Part shown: in pieces, positions 1 through 7,974 of the stretch
Layout of the letters: each line of letters starts with the position of its first letter
How positions within the stretch are numbered: position 1 is the first letter of the stretch
Assembly (NCBI GenBank): GCA_023269335.1
Contig: JAHFTM010000068.1
Coordinates: forward strand, 1-8,601
DNA from: Chlamydiia bacterium
GTDB lineage: Bacteria > Chlamydiota > Chlamydiia > Chlamydiales > FEN-1388
Direction of reading: 5' to 3'
Length of the DNA: 8,601 nucleotides
The notes under the pieces: model-generated
The model's database searches: none
What the model was told of the DNA's origin: nothing
What the model saw: the letters and a program-made list of their open reading frames with translations, nothing else
Position numbers and translations under genes: made by a program

Positions 1-1094
1 AACCCACAAGGGCAGGGGTTCATAGCGCAGACAAAGATAAAGTTTGCTGGAAAAGTAATGCTGCCAAGCGAACGACTGATAGTGATTTTTCTTTCTTCAA
101 GAGGCTCTCTCAAGGCTTCCAAGACTTGACGGGAGAATTCAGGAAGTTCATCGAGAAAAAGCACTCCGCGATGAGCAAGGGCCACTTCTCCGGGACGTGG
201 TGACGAGCCACCACCAATTAGGCCAGCATAGCTTACGGTGTGATGGGGAGCGCGAAAAGGACGCTCACGAGTGAGCGTTGACATAGTACGTGTAAGTCCT
301 GCAATAGAATGTAATTCTGAAACCTCTAAAGCTTCATTGTACTCAAGCTCTGGCAGAATGCCGATAAGGGCTTTGGCAAGTAGACTCTTTCCCGTTCCTG
401 GTGGCCCTGAAAGTAAGATGTTGTGGTTACCTGCTGCTGCAATTTCCATGGCGCGCTTTGCTGTTTGCTGTCCATGGATCTGGGCAAAGTCAACAAGTGG
501 TTCTAAAGTTATGGGGGCTCTTTTTTCATGATCTATTGACTGTGAAAGGGGCGTCGTGGTTATTTGAAGTTGTATCTCTCCGTTTAAATGTTGAACAAGC
601 TGTTGAAGAGTGTCAACACCAAGCACTACAATACCTGGAATTAGCGCTGCTTCTTTAACATTTATGGAAGGTAGAATAATGCCCTTTTTCTTCGATGCTT
701 TTGCAAGGCTTGCTAGTGGCAGTGCTCCGGGAACATAGCGTATTTCGCCCCCTAGCCCAAGCTCCCCGATTACGAGATAATCTTGGAAAGATTCTTTTTT
801 CAACTTACCGATGCTAGCAAGAAGAGCAATAGCAATAGGCAAATCAAACAGACTACCCTCTTTGCGAAGGTCAGCAGGAGCTAAGTTCACAGTGCATTGG
901 AGGGTGGATATATCAACACCACTATTTTTGACGGCTGTCAGTACACGTTCTTTAGCTTCTCTTACCGCGGCATCAGGAAGGCCTACGATGACTAAGGAGG
1001 GTTTATCTGCAGTTTTTGCTACATCAACTTCAATGTCTACAAGCAGCGCTTTAAGGCCAAGGCAAACACCAGTGTGTATCTTCGATAAAGCCAT
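1..1094 (-). CDS. comM: ComM / YifB-family Mg-chelatase-like AAA+ ATPase, C-terminus beyond the left edge
   Basis: Translating the minus strand from the ATG at 1092-1094 gives 364 codons with no stop before the window edge. The family is usually about 500 residues, so roughly 140 C-terminal residues are missing. Visible parts are the N-terminal Lon-protease-like ChlI domain (about 5-140, with the family signature [16 protein letters not shown] at 36-51) and an AAA+ Mg-chelatase domain. That domain has Walker A GPPGTGKS at 230-237, FRAPHH at 280-285 followed by a GGG turn, Walker B VLFLDE at 311-316, and the Cys motif NPCPCG near 356-361. In the family, ComM is a hexameric helicase that promotes branch migration of incoming single strands during natural transformation; it is cytosolic. 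The start lies 7 bases after the stop of the SH3b gene and has no clear Shine-Dalgarno site, so translation is probably coupled. The start is supported by the close fit of the N-terminus to ComM proteins. No frameshift is seen. Confidence 0.95.
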   Translation of the reverse strand, partial: MALSKIHTGVCLGLKALLVDIEVDVAKTADKPSLVIVGLPDAAVREAKERVLTAVKNSGVDISTLQCTVNLAPADLRKEGSLFDLPIAIALLASIGKLKKESFQDYLVIGELGLGGEIRYVPGALPLASLAKASKKKGIILPSINVKEAALIPGIVVLGVDTLQQLVQHLNGEIQLQITTTPLSQSIDHEKRAPITLEPLVDFAQIHGQQTAKRAMEIAAAGNHNILLSGPPGTGKSLLAKALIGILPELEYNEALEVSELHSIAGLTRTMSTLTRERPFRAPHHTVSYAGLIGGGSSPRPGEVALAHRGVLFLDELPEFSRQVLEALREPLEERKITISRSLGSITFPANFIFVCAMNPCPCG

Positions 1095-1101
1095 ATAGTA
1101 A

Positions 1102-2490
1102 CTATTCTGCTTTCAAAACAAAGTAGGCAGGATAGGCAAAGTTGTTATTAGGTCTTTCAACTAAAGAAACAACTGCTTCTTTGCCGATGAGCGGGTGAAG
1201 ATTCACGGTTGTGCTGTAGAGGTAGGCAATCGGTAGATTTGATTTTGCGTCTACAAGCATATAGTCGCCGGGCACATTTTTCAAAGGACGTGCATAGGGC
1301 TTAATAACGCCTTTTAAGGAGATCGCCCTTTTTTGCTCTTGCGAGTAAAATTCGGTGGCAGAGCTGGCACTTTTAGTTTCAATAGCTGAGTGTAAAAGTT
1401 TTTTTTCTAGCTCCTGGAAGGGCAGAGGATTTGTATTTAGCGCAGTGAACGCACTCTGATTATTTGTCGTTTCAGGTTCTTTTGTTGTGGCTTGTTGAGC
1501 AACTATTTCTGTTACTTTTGATTCAGCAGCTTGTGCAGACATTGGCACATCTTCTTTGACGGGTTCGCTAGCTTCTATTGGCAGGGCTTTCTGAGCTAGT
1601 TTTTGCTTTGAGAGCGGCTCTTTCGGAGTTTTAGTTTGGAGTGCCAGTATGCTTTTCTCTAGATAGGCCTCTTGCATGTTTTTTAAGAGATACTGTGCCT
1701 TTTCAACTTGCTGAGAGATGACATTCTTTTGGGTGATGATCTGATTGAGCTCTTGGGCAAGCGGTGCAAGCTGTATATCTTTAAATGATTTTTTAAGCTC
1801 ATTTTGCAAGCTGTTTTCAAGGGTAATGAGTTTTTCTTCGATCTCTACTTTTAGCTTTTCGATGTCATAGAAAGTTTGTACGCTGCCGATGCGCTCTACA
1901 AATTCTTTGGCTACAAAAAAACGTACAGCTTCAGGCATGGCAATCTCTAACCATTTATTGTTAGCAGCGCATATTTTTCCTGTAACTTTATCCCCCGAGT
2001 TCATTTGACAGACGATCGGTGCATTTGTGTCCGGCTCTAAACGTACATTGACATGATTGCCTTCAATTTGTCCATCCAGCACGTAGGTACGGAAGATGTA
2101 GCCTTTTGCCTGAGGTGCAGGCTTGACTGCATAAAAATCATCTGCAAGGTCTGTAACGATAAAAAGATCGTCTTTGGTTAGCTCTTTAAGAATTGGCGCC
2201 GATAGGTCGGGTGTTAAACGCAGACGGACGCGACTTTTACTGATCTTCCCGGTGAAGGGCTCAAGTTTTTGAGCGACAGCACGCAGCTCAGCTTTATTTC
2301 GATGCTCCTGTTTTGCTTGCACGCTTTTGGGCAGTGCTTTGTTTTCTTTTGAGTGACCAACTCCTTTTTCCTCTGTTTCTTCAGCGGTTGCTATTTCAGA
2401 GACCACAGTATTGTCTGGAAGGATGATTTCAGTGAGATTTGCTGCTTGTGCTAATAAGGAGAGGGCGAAAAAAGTTGCAAAAGTGCTCAT
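1102..2490 (-). CDS. Exported protein with two SH3b domains, Ctad1 (CT017)-like
   Basis: The gene encodes 462 residues from the ATG at 2488-2490. It begins with a hydrophobic signal-like segment (about 4-16, possible cleavage after AQA), followed by an acidic and polar linker. Two bacterial SH3-type repeats follow at about 80-138 and 140-201, each with a V(R/N)(V/L)R(L) core followed by Pro. Next come a heptad-rich coiled coil (about 208-285), a low-complexity Ala/Thr/Glu/Lys stretch (about 290-380) and a compact C-terminal domain (about 387-462) starting KGVIKPYAR and ending PAYFVLKAE. The order SH3b, SH3b, coiled coil, next to the CT016-like gene and phoH, suggests an equivalent of C. trachomatis CT017. 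That protein is Ctad1, a surface adhesin whose SH3 domains bind integrin beta1 (recalled knowledge). Binding by this protein is inference. Start choice: AAGGA sits 8 bases before this ATG, whereas an in-frame GTG at 2544 has no such site. The GTG form would add 18 residues with a basic n-region, so it is not excluded. Confidence 0.82.
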   Translation of the reverse strand: MSTFATFFALSLLAQAANLTEIILPDNTVVSEIATAEETEEKGVGHSKENKALPKSVQAKQEHRNKAELRAVAQKLEPFTGKISKSRVRLRLTPDLSAPILKELTKDDLFIVTDLADDFYAVKPAPQAKGYIFRTYVLDGQIEGNHVNVRLEPDTNAPIVCQMNSGDKVTGKICAANNKWLEIAMPEAVRFFVAKEFVERIGSVQTFYDIEKLKVEIEEKLITLENSLQNELKKSFKDIQLAPLAQELNQIITQKNVISQQVEKAQYLLKNMQEAYLEKSILALQTKTPKEPLSKQKLAQKALPIEASEPVKEDVPMSAQAAESKVTEIVAQQATTKEPETTNNQSAFTALNTNPLPFQELEKKLLHSAIETKSASSATEFYSQEQKRAISLKGVIKPYARPLKNVPGDYMLVDAKSNLPIAYLYSTTVNLHPLIGKEAVVSLVERPNNNFAYPAYFVLKAE

Positions 2491-2575
2491 AGATGACATC
2501 CTTATAAGGGATTTTAATCGAAATGAGCATTCTATGAACTTCACATTTTTTGGACAACCATTTTAAGAATGCATT

Positions 2576-3343
2576 TTAAGAGCGTAACACAGCAACGATG
2601 TGTTCGCAGTTTGACTTGCCGCACGTGCAACCGACTGGGTTGCCAAGATAAACAGTGTATTCTTCTCGATTATCAAGTTTATTAGAGACGATATACATGT
2701 TATCCCTGACTTGCGCTACCTTCCACTGTTCAAACTTGAGATCCTCTTCAGAGATTTTCTCTTCCCCTTCCGGCAGGTGTGGGTGGTCAGGAATTTTATC
2801 TTCACCTACATTTTCTCCAATCCCAGTTGCAGCGCGTAAGATACGATTAATTTGGCAGTACATACAGTTGCAATTGACTTCAGGAAGGGGCATAGCAAGT
2901 AAGTCTTCTTCTGGGATGACTTTTGCAAGTGTAGCAATTTTATTCACCACTTCGTCTGGAATAGGTGGCAAGCCAGAGTAAGCAGGATTATGCTGCATCA
3001 CTTGACCCATGCTTTCTAAGGAGTTTGCATTTAAACGCAGGGGAGAGGCAAAAAGTTGTTCTAAATTGGAAATGTTCTGATTGGAGATAAAGGTGTTTAA
3101 GTTGCTTTTTTCCTTAATAGAGCTTTCCTTTGTAGGGCTGTTTGTGAGATGTGCTTCTAGAAAACTTGCATGTGCAGAAAACACCTGTTCAACAACGTCA
3201 GGAAGTAGGTCATGAATAGACACTATTTTGCCATCTTTCAAAGTAAAAATAAGCGCCCCGTCCTGCATGTGAAGGGAGGCGATATTTTCCCAACTGGTTG
3301 AAATATGGGGAGGAATGCTGACAATTAAGTCTGTAATTTTCAT
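2576..3343 (-). CDS. Conserved chlamydial hypothetical protein (CT016-like) with a C-terminal SWIM-like zinc-binding motif
   Basis: This 255-residue protein has no signal peptide or membrane segment, so it is probably cytosolic or secreted by a non-Sec route. An N-terminal folded part (about 1-65, alternating strand-like stretches) is followed by a polar Ser/Asn-rich linker (about 68-95) and a helical middle. A Cys cluster CNCMYC lies at 158-163. The C-terminal domain (about 203-255) ends in CTCGKSNCEH, giving the CxCx4CxH pattern of a SWIM-like zinc finger (C239, C241, C246, H248) at the extreme C-terminus. SWIM fingers bind DNA or protein partners in other families; the role here is unknown. 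The start ATG has a strong AAGGA site 6 bases upstream. It is the first gene of the minus-strand unit, with 31 bases to the GTG-start form of the SH3b gene or 85 to its ATG. The link to CT016 rests on position next to phoH and the CT017-like gene, and was not tested by alignment. Confidence 0.8.
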   Translation of the reverse strand: MKITDLIVSIPPHISTSWENIASLHMQDGALIFTLKDGKIVSIHDLLPDVVEQVFSAHASFLEAHLTNSPTKESSIKEKSNLNTFISNQNISNLEQLFASPLRLNANSLESMGQVMQHNPAYSGLPPIPDEVVNKIATLAKVIPEEDLLAMPLPEVNCNCMYCQINRILRAATGIGENVGEDKIPDHPHLPEGEEKISEEDLKFEQWKVAQVRDNMYIVSNKLDNREEYTVYLGNPVGCTCGKSNCEHIVAVLRS

Positions 3344-3428
3344 TTGCTGTCCTTCTCCTTGCTAGGTGTAAATGTTCGTGAGGCACACGCAGTTCCCTTT
3401 GAAACACTTACTCCTCTTTCTAATCTAA

Positions 3429-3458
3429 ATTATACAACGTATTGATTTTTCCGTCCAA
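3429..3458 (-). promoter_or_regulatory. Sigma70-type promoter for the Cys-rich protein / SH3b / comM unit
   Basis: On the minus strand TTGGAC (3453-3458) and a perfect TATAAT (3429-3434) are separated by 18 bases. This is the best promoter match in the window. Transcription would start near 3422 and leave a leader of about 80 bases before the ATG at 3343. Seen by eye, not scored. Confidence 0.6.
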
Positions 3459-3474
3459 TATAGCAAAGCAAAGG

Positions 3475-3494
3475 AAATATTGTCTAGAATATTT
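3475..3494. promoter_or_regulatory. Inverted repeat AAATATT-N6-AATATTT, possible operator
   Basis: Two perfect 7-base arms flank the 6 bases GTCTAG. The repeat sits 16 bases upstream of the -35 box of the minus-strand promoter, within the divergent region shared with phoH. Spacing and symmetry would suit a dimeric regulator, but the arms are all A/T and could arise by chance. No regulator is encoded nearby. Confidence 0.25.
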
Positions 3495-3536
3495 AGCACT
3501 CGAAGAGTTAGTCTGCTTATTTATTTACCTAATAAC

Positions 3537-3564
3537 TTAACAGTAAGTGATTTAATTTTATTAG
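3537..3564 (+). promoter_or_regulatory. Candidate promoter for phoH and the GH3 gene
   Basis: TTAACA (3537-3542), 16 bases, then TATTAG (3559-3564). The leader would be about 65 bases. A weaker alternative -10, TATAGT, lies at 3594-3599 with a poor -35. In the same stretch ACTTA-ACAG-TAAGT (3535-3548) forms a small hairpin overlapping the -35. It is nested within wider arms TCTGCT (3512-3517) and AGCAGA (3563-3568). The promoter is tentative. Confidence 0.35.
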
Positions 3565-3636
3565 CAGATTCGCCTTGCAGATCTTGCATTGGCTATAGTA
3601 GAGTTTCGTTAAGAAAATTTACTAGGAGAACCCCTC

Positions 3637-4935
3637 GTGACTGAGAAAACTTTTGTTTTAGATACGAATGTTCTTATACATGATCCAGAGTCAATTTTTA
3701 AATTTCCCCGACAAGAAGTTGCCATCCCTGTAACTGTACTTGAAGAGTTAGATAATTTGAAGCGTGTGCCAGGCGAAGTTGGAAAAAGTGCGCGGCAAGC
3801 GATTCGGCTTTTGGAGTCTGCTAGAAAGCAAGGTGAGGGGGATCTTCACTTGGGAATAAAGCTTGAAAATGGCGGCACTATCCGCATCGCCATGGAAATT
3901 AAAAGCGATTACAACAAAAGCTTTGCTCTTTCAGTAAATGATAACAAAATCATCATGGCCGCCTATTTTCTTTTTGAAGCGGGCAGAAATGTGGTCTTTG
4001 TTTCTAAAGACTTTGCAGCGCGGGTGAAGGCTTCTGCTATCGGCCTTGAAGCAGAAGATTATGAGAATCTGAAATTTTCTTATGAAACTATAGCAAAGGG
4101 CACGAAGAAACTGGAAGTTGAAAAAAGCTTGATCGACCATTTTTACAAAGATGGATTTTTAAAAATTCCAGACCTTCAAGCAAAGCCGAATGAATACTTC
4201 ATCCTTTCTTCTGCTGAGCACTCTTCGGCTGTGGCGCGCTTCAATAAAGAAAAGGGCGGTCTTGAGCCCTTATTAAAAACACCTACGCTTTGGGGTATCA
4301 AGCCTAGAAACGTTGAGCAAAAATGTGCTGTTGATGCCCTTTTACGAGATGATATCAAACTTGTGACGTTGATGGGTCCTGCAGGGACTGGAAAAACGCT
4401 TCTTGCACTTGCTTGTGCTTTACGCAAGGTCTTTGATGAGGGTGTCTATAATAAAATCTTGGTATCCAGGCCAATTGTGCCACTTGGGCGTGATATCGGC
4501 TATCTTCCGGGAACAAAAGATGAAAAGCTTTCTAGTTGGATGCAGCCTATTTTTGATAATTTGGAGCTTCTTTGTGCCTCACTTGGCGATGAGCCTTCGG
4601 ATACACTTCGTTGGGTGCAAGAGAGTAAAAAAATTGAAATGGAAGCGGTTACCTATATTCGTGGTAGATCTCTTCCAAAAATGTTCATCATCATTGATGA
4701 AGCGCAAAATTTAACTCCCCACGAGATGAAAACATTCATTTCACGTGCAGGTGAAGATACAAAGGTGGTTCTTTGTGGAGATCCTACGCAAATTGATAAT
4801 CCCTACTTAGACAAAGACTCAAACGGTCTTACCTATACAGTGGGTAAATTTTCAGATCAGAAGATTTTTGGTAATATGTTCCTGGAAAAAACAGAGCGTT
4901 CAGAGCTTGCTGCTCTGGCGATTGAGCTGCTGTAA
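3637..4935 (+). CDS. phoH: PhoH-family ATPase with N-terminal PIN domain (PhoH2 / YlaK type)
   Basis: This 432-residue cytosolic protein has two domains. The N-terminal PIN ribonuclease domain (about 4-135) begins FVLDTNVLIHDP and keeps the expected acidic residues: D9, E36/E37, D102 in NDNKI and D125 in FVSKD. The C-terminal PhoH domain (about 218-432) has Walker A GPAGTGKT at 247-254, Walker B MFIIIDEAQN at 349-358 and the GDPTQID motif at 381-387. PIN-PhoH proteins of this type act as ATP-dependent RNA helicase/ribonucleases in the family members studied; the older phosphate-starvation label comes from E. coli PhoH. Length and motifs are complete, so it should be active. The start is GTG, chosen because AGGAG lies 8 bases upstream and the MTEKTFVLDTN start is typical. 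It is the first gene of a two-gene plus-strand unit, divergent from the Cys-rich protein gene. This position matches CT015 in C. trachomatis (recalled). Confidence 0.96.
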   Translation: MTEKTFVLDTNVLIHDPESIFKFPRQEVAIPVTVLEELDNLKRVPGEVGKSARQAIRLLESARKQGEGDLHLGIKLENGGTIRIAMEIKSDYNKSFALSVNDNKIIMAAYFLFEAGRNVVFVSKDFAARVKASAIGLEAEDYENLKFSYETIAKGTKKLEVEKSLIDHFYKDGFLKIPDLQAKPNEYFILSSAEHSSAVARFNKEKGGLEPLLKTPTLWGIKPRNVEQKCAVDALLRDDIKLVTLMGPAGTGKTLLALACALRKVFDEGVYNKILVSRPIVPLGRDIGYLPGTKDEKLSSWMQPIFDNLELLCASLGDEPSDTLRWVQESKKIEMEAVTYIRGRSLPKMFIIIDEAQNLTPHEMKTFISRAGEDTKVVLCGDPTQIDNPYLDKDSNGLTYTVGKFSDQKIFGNMFLEKTERSELAALAIELL

Positions 4936-4946
4936 AAGTTAGCTGC

Positions 4947-6656
4947 ATGAGATTTTTTTTATTTTGCTCTCTGATTTTGCTGTGTGGTTTGTCACATTTT
5001 TCCATTCAGGCAACTGCTTCTAAAAATACATCCTGGGCTGAAAATACGCTTGAAAGCATGACTCAGGATGAAAAAATCGGGCAGCTTTTCATGATCGCAG
5101 CCTATGTAGATCCTGAATATGCAAGAAAAGAAATTGGCAATCCACACATCATTGAGGAAATTGATTCCTTCATTACTCAGTATCATGTAGGGGCTCTTGC
5201 ATTTGTAGGGCCTAGCGAAATTGCTAAGCAGGTCGCTCTCACAAACCACTACCAAAAGCTTAGTCAGTATCCTCTTCTTATTGCTCAGGATCTTGAATGG
5301 GGTCTTTCGATGCGGCTCAAGGATGGGATGCGTTTTCCTAAAAATATCACGCTAGGTGTTGTTAGCGACAATCAGCTTCTCTATGAAATGGGCAAGGAAA
5401 TCGCCCGGCAGGCTAGGCTCATTGGTGTGCATATGAATTTAAGCCCTGTGCTGGATGTGAACATTGAACCTGAGAATATTGCGATTAATGTACGCTCTTT
5501 TGGTAGCACTCCACAGCTTGTTGCTTTGAAAGGTGTTGCTATGCTTCAGGGATTGCAAGATGGTGGAGTCATTGCTTCAGCAAAGCATTTTCCAGGCTTA
5601 GGGGATATCACGGTTGATCCTCATCTTGGCCTACCAATAAGTCTGCATAGCAGGAAACGTTTATATGAAGTCGAGCTTTATCCCTTTGCTCAAGCGATTC
5701 AAGCAGGCGTTTTGTCAATCCAAACAGAGCATGTCGTTGTGCCTGCGTTAGGATTCGATTCAACAACTCCGGCAAGTCTTTCTCCTCAGATTATCGATGG
5801 CTTATTGAAAAATGAAATGGGCTTTACAGGGCTTGTTTTGAGCGGTGCGTTGCGTATGAAAGCATTGACAGAGCATATGTCACAGGAAGAGATCATTCTC
5901 AAAGCCTTTTTAGCGGGCAGTGATATGCTGTTAATGCCACAAGATTTTCTTCAGGCATATCAAACGCTACACAGAGCACTAAAACAGGGTGTAATTACAG
6001 AGCAGCAAGTGGATGCACGAGTATTAAAAATTTTGCAGATGAAAGAAATGGTGCACTTGAACCAGCAGAGTACTGTAAAGATACCAACTGTAGAAGAACT
6101 CGAAACTCCTGCTGCCGTAGCTCTCAAAGAAAAACTCTACCAAAATGTGGTGACTGTACAGCGAGATGCCGGCCATCTTGTACCGCTTGCATGTTATGAG
6201 AATAATAAAATTGCCTATGTTCAGCTGGGAGAGGCCTCTTCAACCACTTTTATTGATACCTTGAAAAAACAGCAAAACGTGGATTCTTTTTTCTTTCCTT
6301 TAGAATATAGCCTGGAAAGTAATGACTCAGCATTATTTGAGAAGATTGCGAGCTATTCTTCGATTATTTTAGCAGTCTATCCGGCAGATCCGCGCCGAAT
6401 TGAGCAGATGAGGCTTTTGAATGAAAAAAAGCTTAAAGAAGAGCTGAAACATTTTCGCGTTCACGGCATGTCTGAAGCGCTTATACGTGTTGCTCATGCA
6501 CTTCAAAAAAACAAGCAAAAAACTATCGTTACCTACTTCGGAAGCCCCTTCGGATTTCATTTTTTTGATGGATATTCAACGCTGATTATGGCTTATGAGA
6601 ATGATCCGGATGCAGAACGTGCTGTAGCTGCAATTTTAAGTGGTAAGCAGAAGTAG
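4947..6656 (+). CDS. Exported glycoside hydrolase family 3 (NagZ-like) protein, catalytic nucleophile replaced by Gly
   Basis: This 569-residue protein has a signal peptide (about 1-24, MRFFLF then a hydrophobic core, possible cut after ATA), so it should be periplasmic or outer-membrane associated. The GH3 N-terminal barrel (about 34-370) shows QDLEWGLSMRL at 114-124, NVRSFG at 181-186, KHFPGLGD at 213-220 with the D224-P-H226 dyad, and QTEHVVVPAL at 259-268. A GH3 C-terminal domain follows (about 398-566), ending with the typical GSPFGFHFF and IMAYENDPDAERAVAAILSGK. Active NagZ-type enzymes remove beta-N-acetylglucosamine from peptidoglycan fragments. They use an Asp nucleophile in an S-D-x-L-x-M motif; here the aligned residues 299-304 read SGALRM, so the nucleophile is G300. 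The usual His in PGHG is also Leu. The Asp-His acid/base pair and sugar-binding residues remain. It may be a binding pseudoenzyme or have altered chemistry. The start lies 11 bases after phoH with only a weak AAAAG site, so translation is probably coupled. Confidence 0.88.
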   Translation: MRFFLFCSLILLCGLSHFSIQATASKNTSWAENTLESMTQDEKIGQLFMIAAYVDPEYARKEIGNPHIIEEIDSFITQYHVGALAFVGPSEIAKQVALTNHYQKLSQYPLLIAQDLEWGLSMRLKDGMRFPKNITLGVVSDNQLLYEMGKEIARQARLIGVHMNLSPVLDVNIEPENIAINVRSFGSTPQLVALKGVAMLQGLQDGGVIASAKHFPGLGDITVDPHLGLPISLHSRKRLYEVELYPFAQAIQAGVLSIQTEHVVVPALGFDSTTPASLSPQIIDGLLKNEMGFTGLVLSGALRMKALTEHMSQEEIILKAFLAGSDMLLMPQDFLQAYQTLHRALKQGVITEQQVDARVLKILQMKEMVHLNQQSTVKIPTVEELETPAAVALKEKLYQNVVTVQRDAGHLVPLACYENNKIAYVQLGEASSTTFIDTLKKQQNVDSFFFPLEYSLESNDSALFEKIASYSSIILAVYPADPRRIEQMRLLNEKKLKEELKHFRVHGMSEALIRVAHALQKNKQKTIVTYFGSPFGFHFFDGYSTLIMAYENDPDAERAVAAILSGKQK

Positions 6657-6714
6657 CAGATGAAAAATTCTAAGGCTCGGATGAGAGAGCTATTGAATGT
6701 CCTGCCTCCACAGT

Positions 6715-7857
6715 TTATAGACCCAACAGTGACTCACCTAATGGGGTCAGATTGATTTTTGGTTGAGTATAGTTTGGATCTTCAAGATACTGTACAAAGT
6801 TCTGATAGATGTGATCCTTCGTATATTTGAGTTCAAGATAGACCGGATTATGACCTGTAGAGACTCCCTTTTCAAAAGCTTCCTTTCTAAAAATTTTACT
6901 GGTAGCTGTGATTCTCGTCTTTGGAACATAACAGAGATAACCAACCATTCTTACTCTGGGATTATTGTTGTAGGCTCTTTCTTTCATCGGATGTTGATTC
7001 CAATGAACGGTTCGTGAATCCCATAAAATCAAAGAACCACGTGCAGCTGTGATATGTTTCATGCAATAAGGATTTCCAGATTCATCCCTACGGTTGTTGA
7101 AAAACTCCTGGAAGAATGTCTGTCTCCTGTTTTTTCGCTCATTTTTTGAAATTTCCATGGAGCTAATCGTTTCTAGTTCGGGCGCAAATTCAGTGAACTG
7201 AAGATGTGATTTTGGAATGCAGTAAAATCCTCCATCACCCTCGAAGGAGTCTTCAAACAGAAATTGCCCTTGGATAGTATATGGTTGCGTTTTTAGTAGT
7301 GACTCGCTGACAAAGCCTATAGGTGGATTGTTGTTATGCCAGATGCTATCTTGTCGTCTTAAAATAGCCTGATCAACGTGAGGCCACGGCTCAAAATAGC
7401 CTTCTCTTATCTCTGGTGGACACATGAAGGAGAGTCCGTCCATGCTTACAATCAGATCGTTTGTGTTCCAAACTTTCGCAAAAACATCAACAATGCGAGA
7501 ATCTTGTCTTAAATCCCACATGACCTGAGTTTGGCCTGCAGGGCCTGCAAAGATCCCCATTTTATTATGTATGGGGAACGTTTCGTTCCAATTACTTCTG
7601 TCTGCTAGTCTGCAATTCGGCCACGCCTTCTCAATAAACTCATGCCAGATGCGCTGATATAATAGCTTTGTTTCAGAGGTCGAAAGCAGTTGAGGAATGA
7701 CACAATATCCCTGTTCTTCAAGATCCTTTAAGTAAGACGTTGCAAGAGGCGTCTGAGCATCTGTAGTCACCATGGCATCTTCTGATACAAGCTGCGTATT
7801 TGTAAGTGTCGGAATGAGTGATAAAAGACCAAATAAAAACAAAGAGACAGGCTTCAT
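6715..7857 (-). CDS. Phytanoyl-CoA dioxygenase (PhyH)-family Fe(II)/2-oxoglutarate oxygenase with N-terminal signal-like segment
   Basis: This 380-residue protein starts at an ATG with GAGGA 7 bases upstream. Residues 1-21 (MKPVS then a Leu/Phe-rich core) look like a signal peptide or anchor. The catalytic part (about 38-320) begins LKDLEEQGYCVIPQLLS, the usual PhyH opening. The iron-binding triad is visible: H160 and D162 in PWPHVDQ, and H285 in WDSRTVHWN. R301 or R303 in NPRVRM would bind 2-oxoglutarate, and GGFYCIPKSH at 209-218 is the typical family turn before the distal strands. Members hydroxylate varied small molecules, lipids or modified amino acids; the substrate here is unknown. 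The gene is alone and convergent with the GH3 gene (58 bases between stops, no convincing terminator). A weak promoter candidate, TTGTGA (7912-7917) and TATAGC (7891-7896), has only a 15-base spacer. Export of such an enzyme is unusual. A miscalled start is unlikely because the only good ribosome site is at this ATG. Confidence 0.87.
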   Translation of the reverse strand: MKPVSLFLFGLLSLIPTLTNTQLVSEDAMVTTDAQTPLATSYLKDLEEQGYCVIPQLLSTSETKLLYQRIWHEFIEKAWPNCRLADRSNWNETFPIHNKMGIFAGPAGQTQVMWDLRQDSRIVDVFAKVWNTNDLIVSMDGLSFMCPPEIREGYFEPWPHVDQAILRRQDSIWHNNNPPIGFVSESLLKTQPYTIQGQFLFEDSFEGDGGFYCIPKSHLQFTEFAPELETISSMEISKNERKNRRQTFFQEFFNNRRDESGNPYCMKHITAARGSLILWDSRTVHWNQHPMKERAYNNNPRVRMVGYLCYVPKTRITATSKIFRKEAFEKGVSTGHNPVYLELKYTKDHIYQNFVQYLEDPNYTQPKINLTPLGESLLGL

Positions 7858-7974
7858 AAGATTTTCCTCAAAAAGATGTAGAGATAGTAGGCTATAAATT
7901 TTATTTAGATGTCACAAGAAAATGTAGCAGGAAAAGCAGAAAAATAAAAGGCTTTACTCCACTCGGAGATTGAT

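Noticed and set aside
271..1098. Three plus-strand open frames of 85-95 codons (271-531, 401-658, 811-1098)
   Set aside because: They lie antisense to comM, whose motifs are unmistakable on the minus strand. Their translations are Ser/Leu-rich with no recognisable domain.
1102..2544. GTG at 2544 as the start of the SH3b protein
   Set aside because: There is no ribosome site upstream, while the ATG at 2490 has AAGGA at 8 bases. Kept as an alternative because the extra 18 residues would give the signal peptide a basic n-region.
3210..3407. 65-codon minus-strand open frame overlapping the start of the Cys-rich protein gene
   Set aside because: It is out of frame with the gene, has no ribosome site and no domain. 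It is a shadow of the real gene and its leader.
6660..6714. GCTC/GAGC hairpin between the convergent stops as a terminator
   Set aside because: The stem is only 4 bases with an 8-base loop, and the T-run on the minus strand is separated from it. Too weak to call.
6660..6755. 31-codon plus-strand open frame starting 3 bases after the GH3 stop
   Set aside because: It runs into the dioxygenase gene in antisense, has no clear ribosome site and no recognisable motif. It could be a remnant but cannot be supported.
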